Shown: in pieces, positions 34,605 through 43,761 of the stretch
How positions within the stretch are numbered: position 1 is the first letter of the stretch
Layout: each line of letters opens with the position of its first letter
Origin: Dongia_B sp035539075
Lineage (GTDB): Bacteria > Pseudomonadota > Alphaproteobacteria > Dongiales > Dongiaceae
NCBI GenBank assembly: GCA_035539075.1
Contig: DATLJB010000174.1
Coordinates: 6,433-70,432, forward strand
Direction of reading: 5' to 3'
Length of the DNA: 64,000 nt
Made by a program: the position numbers and the translations under genes
The notes under the pieces: generated by a model
Told to the model about the DNA's origin: nothing
The model's input: only the letters and a program-made list of their open reading frames with translations
Database searches by the model: none

Positions 34605-35102
34605 ATGTCACTCTCCATCAGCCTCGCCATCAATGGTCAGCCGCGTCATATTGCGCTCGACGACCCGCGCGTGACGCTGCTCGACCTCTTGCGCGAGCAG
34701 TTGGACCTCACGGGTACGAAGAAGGGCTGTGATCGCGGTCAATGCGGTGCCTGCACCGTGCTGGTCGATGGGCGGCGCATCAATTCATGCCTCGCGCTCG
34801 TCGCGAGCCTCGACGGTGCTGAGATCACCACGATCGAAGGGCTCGCCGCAGGCGAGGTGTTGCATCCGGTACAGGCCGCCTTCATTGCACATGACGGCTT
34901 TCAATGCGGCTACTGCACGCCGGGCCAGATCATGAGCGCGATCGGTCTTATCACCGAAGGTCAAGCCGGCGACGATCCCGAGCGCATCCGCGAGTTGATG
35001 AGCGGCAATATCTGCCGTTGCGGTGCCTATCAGGGCATCACCGAAGCCGTGCTGGACGCGCAGAAAGCGCTGGCGGAACGCAAGGGGAGGGACGCGGCAT
35101 GA
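34605..35102 (+). CDS. paoA: Aldehyde oxidoreductase 2Fe-2S subunit (PaoA-like)
   Basis: A 165-residue iron-sulfur subunit of the xanthine-oxidase family. The first 2Fe-2S cluster uses CDRGQCGACTVLVDGRRINSC (about residues 41-61); the second, in the helical C-terminal domain, uses FQCGYCTPGQ and GNICRCGAYQ. It passes electrons from the Mo centre to FAD. There is no Tat signal peptide like that on E. coli PaoA, so the enzyme may be cytoplasmic. GGAG is 6 nt before the ATG at 34605; ATG 34593-region alternatives lack this. It overlaps the next gene by ATGA. Confidence 0.9.
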   Translation: MSLSISLAINGQPRHIALDDPRVTLLDLLREQLDLTGTKKGCDRGQCGACTVLVDGRRINSCLALVASLDGAEITTIEGLAAGEVLHPVQAAFIAHDGFQCGYCTPGQIMSAIGLITEGQAGDDPERIRELMSGNICRCGAYQGITEAVLDAQKALAERKGRDAA

Positions 35103-36172
35103 ACCGGTTCGACTATATCCGGCCGGCCAGCGTGCCGGAGGCGATAGCGGCTGGGGCCGCGCCGGGTTCCGTCTATCTGGCGGCCGGCACCAATCTGCTC
35201 GACCTGATGAAAGGGGCCGTCGCGCAGCCCGAACGGATCGTTGATATCACGCGGCTGCCTGGCCTCGATCGCATCGACTGGCTGCCGGGTGGCGACGTGC
35301 GTATCGGCGCGCTGGTCCGCAACGCGGACCTTGCCTATGACATGCGCTTCGCGCGCACGTTCCCCGCTGTCGCCGAAGCGCTGCTTTCGGGCGCCTCGCC
35401 GCAGCTCCGCAACGCGGCGACGGTGGGTGGCAATCTCATGCAACGCACGCGTTGCGCCTATTTCCATGATTTGGCCAGCGCCTGCAACCGCCGCGCACCG
35501 GGCTCGGGCTGTGATGCCCGCGACGGCGAGAATCGTCTTCATGCCGTGCTCGGCTGGAGTGAGAGCTGCGTCGCCACCCACCCTTCCGACTTCAGTGTTC
35601 CGCTGGTGGCGCTCGATGCCGTGATCGAGGTCGAAGGCCCGGCCGGCGCGCGCGAGATTGCCGTCGCCGCGCTGCACAGCCTGCCCGGTACCACGCCGGA
35701 GCGGGAAACCGTACTTGCGCCCGGCGAACTCATTCTCGCTCTGCGAATTCCGGTCCGGGCGGCGGCCTTTGCGCGCCATGCGCGCTATCTGAAGCTGCGC
35801 GAACGTGCCTCTTATGCATTTGCCGTGGTCTCGGCTGCTGCCGCACTCGAACTGGAGGCTGGTGTCATCCGCGAGGCGCGTATCGCGCTGGGCGGCGTGG
35901 CGGCGAAGCCTTGGAGGGCAAACGAGGCAGAGCTTTCGCTTGCGGGCATAAACCCCACCCGGGAGGCTTTCCTGAAGGCGGCGGAACTGGCGCTCGCCGA
36001 AGCGCGTCCTTCCGGCGATAACGCCTTCAAGATCGAACTCGCCCGCCGCATCGTCATGCGTGCCTTGACCCTCGCCTTGGAGGGAACGCCGGCGGTCATG
36101 CCGGCGTTGCCCGCCTCGCCCTTCTCGGCAATCCCGGAAGCGAAACTCTTCGGAGCGAACCATGTCGCCTGA
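35099..36172 (+). CDS. paoB: Aldehyde oxidoreductase FAD subunit (PaoB-like)
   Basis: A 357-residue FAD-binding subunit. FAD motifs: YLAAGTNLLDLMKG (about 25-38) and GNAATVGGNLMQRTRC (about 105-120). The segment RTRCAYFHDLASACNRRAPGSGC has three cysteines in the place where E. coli PaoB holds an extra 4Fe-4S cluster, with a fourth further on (SESCVATH). This marks it as the PaoB type and not a plain xanthine dehydrogenase. ATG 35099 overlaps the paoA stop; the open frame extends upstream to 34904 only as a shadow of paoA. The last 11 bp overlap paoC. Confidence 0.9.
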   Translation: MNRFDYIRPASVPEAIAAGAAPGSVYLAAGTNLLDLMKGAVAQPERIVDITRLPGLDRIDWLPGGDVRIGALVRNADLAYDMRFARTFPAVAEALLSGASPQLRNAATVGGNLMQRTRCAYFHDLASACNRRAPGSGCDARDGENRLHAVLGWSESCVATHPSDFSVPLVALDAVIEVEGPAGAREIAVAALHSLPGTTPERETVLAPGELILALRIPVRAAAFARHARYLKLRERASYAFAVVSAAAALELEAGVIREARIALGGVAAKPWRANEAELSLAGINPTREAFLKAAELALAEARPSGDNAFKIELARRIVMRALTLALEGTPAVMPALPASPFSAIPEAKLFGANHVA

Positions 36173-38417
36173 TACGACTTCTCCATTTCCCCAACGCCAT
36201 CGGCATGGCTCCAATGCGGGCCAGCCTCTCACGCGCCGCGATGGTGTGCTCAAGGTCACGGGACGTGCGACCTATGCGGCCGACAATCATCCCGCCGGCA
36301 TGCTCTATGCCGTCATGGCGGTCAGCCGCATCGCGCGCGGCCGGGTGAGCGCGCTCGACGTCGAGGCCGCCAAGGCCCATCCCGGGGTCGTCGAGGTCCT
36401 GACGCCGGCCAACCGGCCGCCGCTGGCCCATGATCCGGACGAGAAGATGGCGCCTTTTGGTTTTCGCGTGGAGGTGTTGCAGGATAACTCCGTGCGTTAC
36501 GTCAACCAGCCGATTGCACTGGTGATTGCCGAGACACTCGAGGCGGCGACGGAAGGTGCCGTGCTGCTCAATCCGCAATACGAGGTCGAGCCTGCCCGTA
36601 CCGGGCGCGGGAACGGCGAACGCTTCGATCCCGAAGTGGTTGGTGTCGGCTCTGCGGCGCGCACGGTATATGGTGACGTCGAGGCCGGCCTTGCTGCTGC
36701 CGCGCATGTGCTAGAGGCCGAATATGTCACGCCGGCGCAGTATCACAACGCGATGGAACCGCATGCGGTCGTTGCCGCGTGGGATGGTGATCGGGTGACG
36801 CTCGACATGCCTAACCAGGCGATGGCGCTGAGCTGCAAATTCTACGCTGCCTTTTTCGGCATTCCGGCCGAGAATGTGCTGATCCGTTCACCCTTCCTGG
36901 GCGGCGGCTTCGGTTCTAAGGCCATCCTCAACGGACCGCAGATCCTGGCGATCCTCGCCGCGCGCATGCTGAAACGACCGGTCAAGCTGGCGATCACCCG
37001 CGCGCAGATGTATGGCCCCGTCGGACATCGCGGCCGCACCTGGCAGAAGCTGCGCCTTGGCATGGATGCGCAGGGCCGCCTCACCGCGCTGCATCACCAT
37101 GTCCTCGCCGCAACCTCCAGCTTCGACGACTTCCTTGAGCCGGCAGCCAACGCATCGCTGCCGCTCTATGCCAGCCCGGCAATTCGCGCCGAGCACGAAG
37201 GCTTGCGTCTGGATATCGGCACACCGGGGCCGATGCGGGCGCCGGGCGAGGCGTCCGGCTCGGCAGCGCTGGAAGTCGCGATGGACGAGGCGGCTGAGGC
37301 CTGCGGCATGGATCCGCTCGATTTCCGCCTCGCCAACTACGCGGAGACGGAGCCCGGCACCGGCAGGCCATTTTCCTCCAAGGCTCTGCGTGACTGTTAT
37401 GCCCAGGGCGCGGAGCGCTTCGGCTGGTCCGGCCGGCCGCTGAAACCGCGCCAAATGCGCGACAAGGACGGCTTCCTCGTCGGCTGGGGCATGGGGACGG
37501 CGCTTTTCCACTGCCCCCATTTTCCGGCGGAGGCGCGTGTCACATTGCGTGCCGATGGCTCCGCGCTGGTGGAGACGGCGGGTGCCGATATGGGGCAGGG
37601 CGCCTGGACGGCCCTTGCCCAGATCGCGGCGGAAGCGATCGGCCTTGATCCCGACCAAGTGGAGCTCCATTCCGGCATTTCGACCCTGCCCGATGGCGGC
37701 ATCGCCGGTGGTTCGGCCCATACGGCCAGCGCCGGGCTGGCGCTGCACAATGCTGGCGAGGATGCAATCACCCAGCTTGCGGCATTAGCCGCTTCAGACC
37801 CCGCTTCGCCGCTCTTCGGTACGGGCAATGTCGGCGTGGTCGCGCGTTCCGGCCGACTTCACCGCCTCGATGACGAAGCCCGCAGCGAGAGCTATGTCGA
37901 TATCCTCGTTCGTGCCGGTCGCGCGGATGTGGTCGGCACGGCCAAAGCAGCACGCGACCCGGCGGTCACGGCGGCCCATGCGATGTTTTCACACGGCGCC
38001 GTCTTCGCCGAGGTGAAGGTCGATCCCGATCTCGGCCAGGTGCGCGTCACGCGCCTTGTCGGTGCTTTTGCGGCCGGACGCATCATCAACCCCCGCCTGG
38101 TGCGCAGCCAGTATTTCGGCGGCATGATCTGGGGCATCTCCTTCGCGTTGCAGGAGGAGGCGATCGCCGATCGCAGGACGGGCCGCATCATGAACGGCGA
38201 CCTTGCCGAATATCACGTTCCGGTCAATGCGGATGTGCCCACGCTCGATGCCATCCTGGTCCCCGAGGATGATCCTTACGTCAATCCGCTCGGTATCAAA
38301 GGTGTTGGCGAGATCGGCGTTACCGGTACGGTGGGCGCCATTGCCAACGCGGTCTGGCATGCGACAGGCGTGCGCGTGCGGCGCTTCCCGATCCGGATCG
38401 AGGATCTGGTGATCTAG
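36162..38417 (+). CDS. paoC: Aldehyde oxidoreductase molybdopterin-binding subunit (PaoC-like)
   Basis: A 751-residue catalytic subunit of the xanthine-oxidase family. Features in order: RDGVLKVTGRATYAAD at the start of the small domain, SPFLGGGFGSK (about 243-253) in the Mo-cofactor domain, GTPGPMRAPGEASG, ADMGQGAWTALAQ, and the catalytic Glu in IKGVGEIGVTG (about 720). It oxidises aldehydes or N-heterocycles with water as oxygen donor; substrate unknown. It ends the operon. A PaoD/XdhC-type cofactor-inserting chaperone, normally next, is not found here. Confidence 0.9.
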   Translation: MSPDTTSPFPQRHRHGSNAGQPLTRRDGVLKVTGRATYAADNHPAGMLYAVMAVSRIARGRVSALDVEAAKAHPGVVEVLTPANRPPLAHDPDEKMAPFGFRVEVLQDNSVRYVNQPIALVIAETLEAATEGAVLLNPQYEVEPARTGRGNGERFDPEVVGVGSAARTVYGDVEAGLAAAAHVLEAEYVTPAQYHNAMEPHAVVAAWDGDRVTLDMPNQAMALSCKFYAAFFGIPAENVLIRSPFLGGGFGSKAILNGPQILAILAARMLKRPVKLAITRAQMYGPVGHRGRTWQKLRLGMDAQGRLTALHHHVLAATSSFDDFLEPAANASLPLYASPAIRAEHEGLRLDIGTPGPMRAPGEASGSAALEVAMDEAAEACGMDPLDFRLANYAETEPGTGRPFSSKALRDCYAQGAERFGWSGRPLKPRQMRDKDGFLVGWGMGTALFHCPHFPAEARVTLRADGSALVETAGADMGQGAWTALAQIAAEAIGLDPDQVELHSGISTLPDGGIAGGSAHTASAGLALHNAGEDAITQLAALAASDPASPLFGTGNVGVVARSGRLHRLDDEARSESYVDILVRAGRADVVGTAKAARDPAVTAAHAMFSHGAVFAEVKVDPDLGQVRVTRLVGAFAAGRIINPRLVRSQYFGGMIWGISFALQEEAIADRRTGRIMNGDLAEYHVPVNADVPTLDAILVPEDDPYVNPLGIKGVGEIGVTGTVGAIANAVWHATGVRVRRFPIRIEDLVI

Positions 38418-38732
38418 CGACGGCCGCCTTACCGAGATATATCTGGACAAGGCCCAAAGGCCGGGCGGCGACCGATCCTCGGCGCTGCTCGGCCGAGCCC
38501 CCTGCCGCCCTTGGCAGACGGGACCGATCGGGACGGCCGCATCCTGCAGGCGGGGTCCGGCAAAGGTCTCCATGATCGACTGATCGACGCCTTCATAGCC
38601 GGCTTCATCGGCAATTCCAATTTCCGCGAGGGCCGGGTTCTGCACCCGGCGAAGTAAGGGCGGGCGCCTCGCCTAGCCGGCGAAGAGATCGTTGCGCTTC
38701 CCTTATCCGCGAGTCTGAAGCCGGCCGGGCCC
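38418..38732. other. Gene-free spacer between paoC and methyltransferase gene
   Basis: A 315-bp region between convergent stops. Short frames exist on both strands, but I recognise none. CTGCAGGCGGGGTC and neighbouring GC-rich dyads are not followed by T runs, so no terminator is called. Confidence 0.4.
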
Positions 38733-39479
38733 TCAGCCGGCATTGGGCGGAATCCTGCGCGGCCGTCTGAATTTCATGCGCTTCAGGTCGTGCAGCATTT
38801 CCGCCACCTCGACCGCCGGTATGAAATGAGCCACCGGCGGGGTAAGACGTTCGACGTTGCCCGCGGCGACAATGGCATTTCGCTTCGGCAGCCCGACGGT
38901 ATCGAGCACCACGGATCGCCATCCGATGGCGCTGAGACGAGCCGAAATTATATCGGCGCGAAAGTCGAGGTCATGTTCGGCCAGGGTATTGATGAGGATC
39001 GATCCGCCGGGACGGAGCGCCCTGTCGGCAGCCTGAAAAAAAGCGTGCGAGCATATATGGTCGGGAATCTGCTCGCCGATGAAGGCATCGACGACGACTG
39101 CATCGAATGCCGCCCTGTTCTGATCCAGGAATGCCAAGCCATCGGCGACGTGGCAGGCCACTTCGAAGGGCAGCGCGAAATAGCGTTTCGCAATGGTGAT
39201 GGCATGCGGGTCGTCATCGACGATGACGACTGTCTGCCCCGCCCGCACCAGCATCGTTCCCAACGTCCCCCCGCCGCAACCGATCATCAGGATGTGTTGC
39301 GCTTGCTGCTGAAACAGCAGGTCGTAGATTGCATGAATATAGGGTGCGAGGCTGATGCCGTTCCGGTCGGCCTCACTTTGGCAGCTATCGCCGTGATAGT
39401 AAAAGACGGAACCGGTGGCTCGGTTCATCACGACCCGCGCATCCCCGAATTCGGTCTGGCGCCTTGCAAGGGTGATCAT
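38733..39479 (-). CDS. Spermidine-synthase-like methyltransferase
   Basis: A protein of about 248 residues with a Rossmann methyltransferase fold of the spermidine/spermine-synthase group: HILMIGCGGGTLGTMLVRAG (about 60-80) is the SAM motif, then TVVIVDDDPHAITIAKRYFAL, then FDAVVVDAFIGEQIPDHI in place of the polyamine-synthase active loop. The usual GGGDG and YxYxD residues are not fully kept, so aminopropyl transfer is doubtful. The ATG at 39477-39479 lacks a clear ribosome-binding site; the frame is open further upstream, and the N-terminus is uncertain. It stands alone, divergent from the XRE gene. Confidence 0.65.
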   Translation of the reverse strand: MITLARRQTEFGDARVVMNRATGSVFYYHGDSCQSEADRNGISLAPYIHAIYDLLFQQQAQHILMIGCGGGTLGTMLVRAGQTVVIVDDDPHAITIAKRYFALPFEVACHVADGLAFLDQNRAAFDAVVVDAFIGEQIPDHICSHAFFQAADRALRPGGSILINTLAEHDLDFRADIISARLSAIGWRSVVLDTVGLPKRNAIVAAGNVERLTPPVAHFIPAVEVAEMLHDLKRMKFRRPRRIPPNAG

Positions 39480-39825
39480 CGGAGGTTTCGCTGTTGAAGT
39501 TGCTCGGGCTGCGGCGAAAGGGGGACGGCATTGCCTTTTACAGCGAGGCGGTCGCCGTCGGGGCAGCGGTCTGGACGGTCTCCTGACGTGCCAGCTTCCG
39601 CGACCGGGGCGCTGCGAGCTGCCGCTGGCGCTTTCTGGGAATCTCATCGGCCTGCATTCGGCTTGCCCCGGCAAAGTCAGCAAGGCGAAATCTGTAAGAC
39701 CGGAAGCGCGCAGTTTTTGGCAAGAGGGTGATATATAAAACATCAATAGAGATACTTGAATGCCCTATATCTGCATGTTAAAGTCTAAGTTAGATATACA
39801 AAATATTTTAATAAATGGAAATACC
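39480..39825. promoter_or_regulatory. Spacer with AT-rich promoter of the XRE/Ehr operon
   Basis: The first 240 bp are GC-rich without a recognisable gene. The last 90 bp (39735-39825) are strongly AT-rich (TATATAAAACATCAATAG, then TTAGATATACAAAATATTTTAATAA) and must hold the promoter for the XRE gene and the downstream membrane-complex operon. Confidence 0.45.
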
Positions 39826-40134
39826 ATGATAACGGCGGCGCAATTGCGGGCGGCACGCGCCCTCCTTGGCATTGATCAGCGAGAGCTAGCGGAACTGGCC
39901 GACCTCTCGGTGCCGACGATCCAGCGCATGGAGGCCAGCGAAGGTGTCGTCCGAGGGACCGTTGATTCATTGATGAAACTGGTTGGCGCCCTCGAGGCAT
40001 CGGGCGTCGAGCTGATTGCAGAAGGTGCGCCCAGTCAGGCCGGCGGGCGGGGTGTGCGGTTGAAGGAGCGCGCGGTGGCCGGCAAGCCGCAGCGAGGGAA
40101 AAGTGCGAAACCTGCCCCGGCGCGGGTAGCGTAA
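39826..40134 (+). CDS. Small XRE-family regulator preceding the Ehr operon
   Basis: A 102-residue HTH protein. MITAAQLRAARALLGIDQRELAELADLSVPTIQRMEASEG (residues 1-40) is a clear XRE HTH. The tail is basic and disordered (VKLKERAVAGKPQRGKSAKPAPARVA-like). Only 11 nt separate it from the first membrane-complex gene, so it is probably co-transcribed and may control the operon. Effector unknown. The start at 39826 is chosen because the HTH normally begins at once in this type; the frame continues open upstream. Confidence 0.8.
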   Translation: MITAAQLRAARALLGIDQRELAELADLSVPTIQRMEASEGVVRGTVDSLMKLVGALEASGVELIAEGAPSQAGGRGVRLKERAVAGKPQRGKSAKPAPARVA

Positions 40135-40145
40135 GGCGAGGTATC

Positions 40146-42149
40146 ATGCCGCCTGTCATTGCCTTGGATTGCGTGGCTGCCTTTCTATGCATCGCCGTTC
40201 TTGCCGTGATCATCGCAAGATCCGCGGCGGCATCGCGCATCGTCTACGGCGCCACCTTCATCGTCGCCGTCATTGCCGTTGCGACCGCCTGTGCGCAATC
40301 GGCGGCCGGCGCCTGGGAAATTTCACTGCCACTGGGGATTCCCTGGATTGGCGCCCATCTTCGGATCGATGCTCTTGCGGCGTTTTTCCTGATCGTCATC
40401 AATCTTGGTGGCGCTGCGGCCAGTCTCTACGCGCTTGGCTACGGGCAGCACGAGGAGGCACCGCATCGCGTCCTGCCTTTTTTTGCCGCATTCCTCGCGG
40501 GAATGAATCTTGTCGTGATGGCCGACGACGCCTTCACCTTTCTCCTGGCCTGGGAGTTCATGTCCCTGGCGTCCTGGGCGCTCGTCGTCTCGCATCAGCA
40601 GGAGCCGGCCAATATACGCGCAGGCTACATCTATCTCGTGATGGCCAGCTTCGGCACGCTATGCCTGCTCTTGGCCTTCGGCCTGCTTGCGGGGACAGAT
40701 GGCGGCTATGCCTTCTCCGCGATACGCGCCAGCCATCCCTCGACCTATCTGGCGGCCGCCGTTCTCATCCTGGCGCTTATCGGGACCGGCTCCAAGGCCG
40801 GCTTGATACCGCTTCATGTCTGGTTGCCGCTGGCGCACCCGGCCGCGCCGAGCCACGTGTCGGGCTTGATGAGCGGCGTCATGACGAAGGTGGCGATCTA
40901 CGGTTTCCTGCGTATCGTCTTTGATCTGCTGGGAACGCCCGATTGGTGGTGGAGCGTCATCGTGCTCGCTTTGGGCGGCATCACCGCGGTCCTCGGTGTT
41001 CTTTATGCGCTGATGCAGCAGGACCTCAAGCGACTCCTGGCCTACAGCACCGTGGAGAATGTCGGCATCATCTTCATCGGCCTTGGGCTCGCCCTGGCTT
41101 TTCGCGCCAATAGCATGAACTGGGCGGCGGCCGTGGCCCTGACTGCGGCCCTGCTGCATGTCCTCAACCATATGCTGTTCAAGAATCTGCTGTTCTTCGG
41201 CGCCGGGGCCGTCCTGACATCCACCGGCCTGCGCGACATCGAACAGCTTGGCGGCCTCATCCACCGGATGCCTGCAACCAGCTTCACCTTCCTGGTGGGA
41301 GCGGCCGCGATCTCCGCTTTGCCGCCGCTCAACGGCTTCGTCTCCGAATGGCTGACCTTCCAGGCAGTTCTATTGAGCCCGCAGATTCCGCAATGGGGCC
41401 TGAAGCTGATTATTCCGGCGGTCGGCGCGTTGCTGGCCCTGGCGGCAGCACTTGCCGGCGGCTGCTTCATACGCGCTTTCGGCATCGCCTTTCTTGGGCG
41501 CCCGCGATCGGACGCCGCGGCGCGGGCCGGGGAAGTTGACCGCTTCTCGATCGCCGCGATGTCGGCTCTGGCTTTCCTGTGCCTGCTGACCGGCGTGCTT
41601 CCGGGTCTCTTCATCGATCGTCTGGCGCCGGTCATTCAATTGCTGACCGGCGGCCAGATGCCGCATCAGCTCTCAATCCCCTGGCTTTCCATCGTTCCCA
41701 TCGCCGAAAGCCGCAGCTCCTATAACGGGCTGCTGGTCTTTCTGTTCATTGCCGTCTCCACATCGCTTGCGGTCCTGGGCATTCATCGCCTGGCTTCCCG
41801 CGCCGTGCGGCGATCGGCAGCCTGGGACTGCGGATTTCCGGACGCCAACCCCGCAACGCAATATTCCGGCAGCAGCTTTGCTCAGCCTATTCGACGCGTC
41901 TTCGGGTCGACGGTGTTTCGGGCGCGCGAGAACATTCACATGCCGGCGCCGGGCGATAACGGACCGGCAAGCTTCACGGTGGTGGTGCGGGATCTCATCT
42001 GGGACTTGATCTATGTCCCGATTGCCCGCGCCGTCGGATGGTTGGCGGACCGGCTGAACTATTTCCAGTTCCTGACGATCAGGCGTTATCTCAGCCTCGT
42101 CTTTCTCGCTCTTGTGTCGCTTCTGTTGATATTGGCGATCTGGTCATGA
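40146..42149 (+). CDS. HyfB-like antiporter-type subunit
   Basis: A 667-residue membrane protein of the Mrp/NuoL/HyfB class with about 15 hydrophobic segments. The proton-pumping core is plain: LIGTGSKAGLIPLHVWLPLAHPAAPSHVSGLMSGVMTKVAIYG (about 213-255) and AYSTVENVGIIFIGLG. In Hyf/Hyc complexes this subunit moves ions across the membrane. GCGAGG precedes the ATG. It overlaps the next gene by ATGA. It is the first structural gene of a six-gene operon. Confidence 0.85.
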   Translation: MPPVIALDCVAAFLCIAVLAVIIARSAAASRIVYGATFIVAVIAVATACAQSAAGAWEISLPLGIPWIGAHLRIDALAAFFLIVINLGGAAASLYALGYGQHEEAPHRVLPFFAAFLAGMNLVVMADDAFTFLLAWEFMSLASWALVVSHQQEPANIRAGYIYLVMASFGTLCLLLAFGLLAGTDGGYAFSAIRASHPSTYLAAAVLILALIGTGSKAGLIPLHVWLPLAHPAAPSHVSGLMSGVMTKVAIYGFLRIVFDLLGTPDWWWSVIVLALGGITAVLGVLYALMQQDLKRLLAYSTVENVGIIFIGLGLALAFRANSMNWAAAVALTAALLHVLNHMLFKNLLFFGAGAVLTSTGLRDIEQLGGLIHRMPATSFTFLVGAAAISALPPLNGFVSEWLTFQAVLLSPQIPQWGLKLIIPAVGALLALAAALAGGCFIRAFGIAFLGRPRSDAAARAGEVDRFSIAAMSALAFLCLLTGVLPGLFIDRLAPVIQLLTGGQMPHQLSIPWLSIVPIAESRSSYNGLLVFLFIAVSTSLAVLGIHRLASRAVRRSAAWDCGFPDANPATQYSGSSFAQPIRRVFGSTVFRARENIHMPAPGDNGPASFTVVVRDLIWDLIYVPIARAVGWLADRLNYFQFLTIRRYLSLVFLALVSLLLILAIWS

Positions 42150-43099
42150 TGCTGACGGATTTGATTGTTCAAGGCACGCAGATGGCGCTCGTATTGGCGC
42201 TGGCCCCGCTTTTGACTGGGCTGTCGCGGAAATTCAGGGCGCATCTTCTCAGCAGGCAGGGACCTTCTATCTTCCAGCCGTATCGCGACCTCCTGCGCCT
42301 GTTGCGCAAGGACGTTGTGCTTGCCGAAAATGCCTCCTGGCTCTTTCGCGTCGCACCATATCTCATCTTCGCAACGACCTGGGTCGCGGCTGCTCTGGTG
42401 CCGACTTTCGCCACCGGCCTGCTGTTCAGCTGGTCGGCCGACCTGATTGCGATTATCGCGCTTCTGGGCAGCGCACGTTTCTTCCTGGCACTCGCCGGCC
42501 TCGATGTCGGCACCAGCTTCGGCGGCATCGGTTCAAGCCGGGAGGTGCTGATTGCCTCTCTCGCCGAGCCGGCGATGATGATGATCGTTTTTTCCCTGGC
42601 CCTCATTGCCGGATCGACCCAGTTGTCGACCATGGCCGACTTCATGTTATCGCCGGCTGTCGGCTTGCGGGTTTCTCTGGGCTTGGCCCTGATCGCGCTG
42701 GTCATGGTTGCGATCGCTGAAAACGCACGCATCCCCGTCGATAACCCCGCCACGCATCTCGAATTGACCATGGTGCACGAGGCAATGGTGCTGGAATATT
42801 CCGGACGGCACCTCGCCATGATCGAACTGGCCGCTGCTTTGAAGCTGCAGCTGTATATCGCGCTGATCATCTGCCTGTTCGTTCCCTGGGGCATTGCCCG
42901 CGGCGACGCAAGCATCGTCTCCTGCGCTATCGGTGCAGTGGCCTTCGTGCTGAAGATCGTAATTGCCGCATTCCTTCTTGCCCTGTTCGAGACCGCCATC
43001 GCCAAGATGCGGGTTTTCCGCGTTCCCAATTTCCTGGGGGCCGCGCTCATGCTCAGCCTCCTTGGGACTCTGCTGCTGTTCGTTTCGAGGAGCCTCTGA
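42146..43099 (+). CDS. HyfC/NuoH-like membrane anchor subunit
   Basis: A 317-residue membrane protein of the NuoH/HycD/HyfC family. It carries the family segment AENARIPVDNPATHLELTMVHEAMVLEYSG (about 191-220) and an early cytoplasmic loop, RQGPSIFQPYRDLLRLLRKD (about 37-56), that joins the membrane arm to the hydrophilic arm. ATG overlaps the HyfB-like stop; its own stop overlaps the following ATG (TGATG). Confidence 0.87.
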   Translation: MMLTDLIVQGTQMALVLALAPLLTGLSRKFRAHLLSRQGPSIFQPYRDLLRLLRKDVVLAENASWLFRVAPYLIFATTWVAAALVPTFATGLLFSWSADLIAIIALLGSARFFLALAGLDVGTSFGGIGSSREVLIASLAEPAMMMIVFSLALIAGSTQLSTMADFMLSPAVGLRVSLGLALIALVMVAIAENARIPVDNPATHLELTMVHEAMVLEYSGRHLAMIELAAALKLQLYIALIICLFVPWGIARGDASIVSCAIGAVAFVLKIVIAAFLLALFETAIAKMRVFRVPNFLGAALMLSLLGTLLLFVSRSL

Positions 43100-43761
43100 T
43101 GCTCGGCCTCCAGTTCGATGTTGCGCACTTGCTGGCCGGTGGCCTGGTCCTTCTAAGCTTCTTGATGCTCTACCAGGACAGGCTCTATTCGCTTCTCAAC
43201 GTCTTCGCCTTGCATTCGATCGTGCTCTCGCTGTCGGTCGCTTGGCAGGCTTATGTCCAGAATGCGCCTCATCTCTATATAACCGCTTCAATTGCCCTGC
43301 TTTTCAAGGGTGTCGCCATTCCCGTTGCGCTCCATCGCATGATCGTGCGGCTTGGTATTCACCGCGAAATCGAAACAGTGGTTGGGGTGGGGCTGACGAT
43401 GCTGGCGGGCATGGCGCTCGTCGGGCTTTCCATGGTGGTCATGTTGCGGATCACGCCGGGCGCGGATGCTTTGGCGCGGGAAGATCTTGCCTTCGCCCTT
43501 GCCGTGATCCTTATCGGCTTGCTGGTCATGGTGACGCGGCGCAATGCCGTCGGCCAGGTGGTCGGTTTCATGTCGCTTGAGAACGGGCTCGTCCTCGCCG
43601 CAACCGGCGCCAAAGGGATGCCGCTAGTCGTCGAAATCAGCGTCGCCTTCTCCGTGCTGATCGCCTTCATCGTTATCGGCATCTTCCTTTTCCGTATCAG
43701 GGAGCGCTTCGATACGGTTGATATCGGTGCCCTCGACCAGTTCCGGGGAGAGCGTCGATGA
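43099..43761 (+). CDS. HyfE-like membrane subunit
   Basis: A 220-residue protein with about seven membrane segments and likeness to HyfE/NuoK-type subunits: LLNVFALHSIVLSLSVAWQAY, then TRRNAVGQVVGFMSLENGLVLAATG (about 138-162), where the Glu in SLENG corresponds to the conserved NuoK/HyfE position. Translation is coupled to both neighbours by overlaps. Confidence 0.83.
   Translation: MLGLQFDVAHLLAGGLVLLSFLMLYQDRLYSLLNVFALHSIVLSLSVAWQAYVQNAPHLYITASIALLFKGVAIPVALHRMIVRLGIHREIETVVGVGLTMLAGMALVGLSMVVMLRITPGADALAREDLAFALAVILIGLLVMVTRRNAVGQVVGFMSLENGLVLAATGAKGMPLVVEISVAFSVLIAFIVIGIFLFRIRERFDTVDIGALDQFRGERR

Noticed and set aside
35030..36259. 409-codon minus-strand frame over paoB
   Set aside because: A shadow frame; paoB on the plus strand has FAD and cysteine motifs and coupled overlaps with paoA and paoC.
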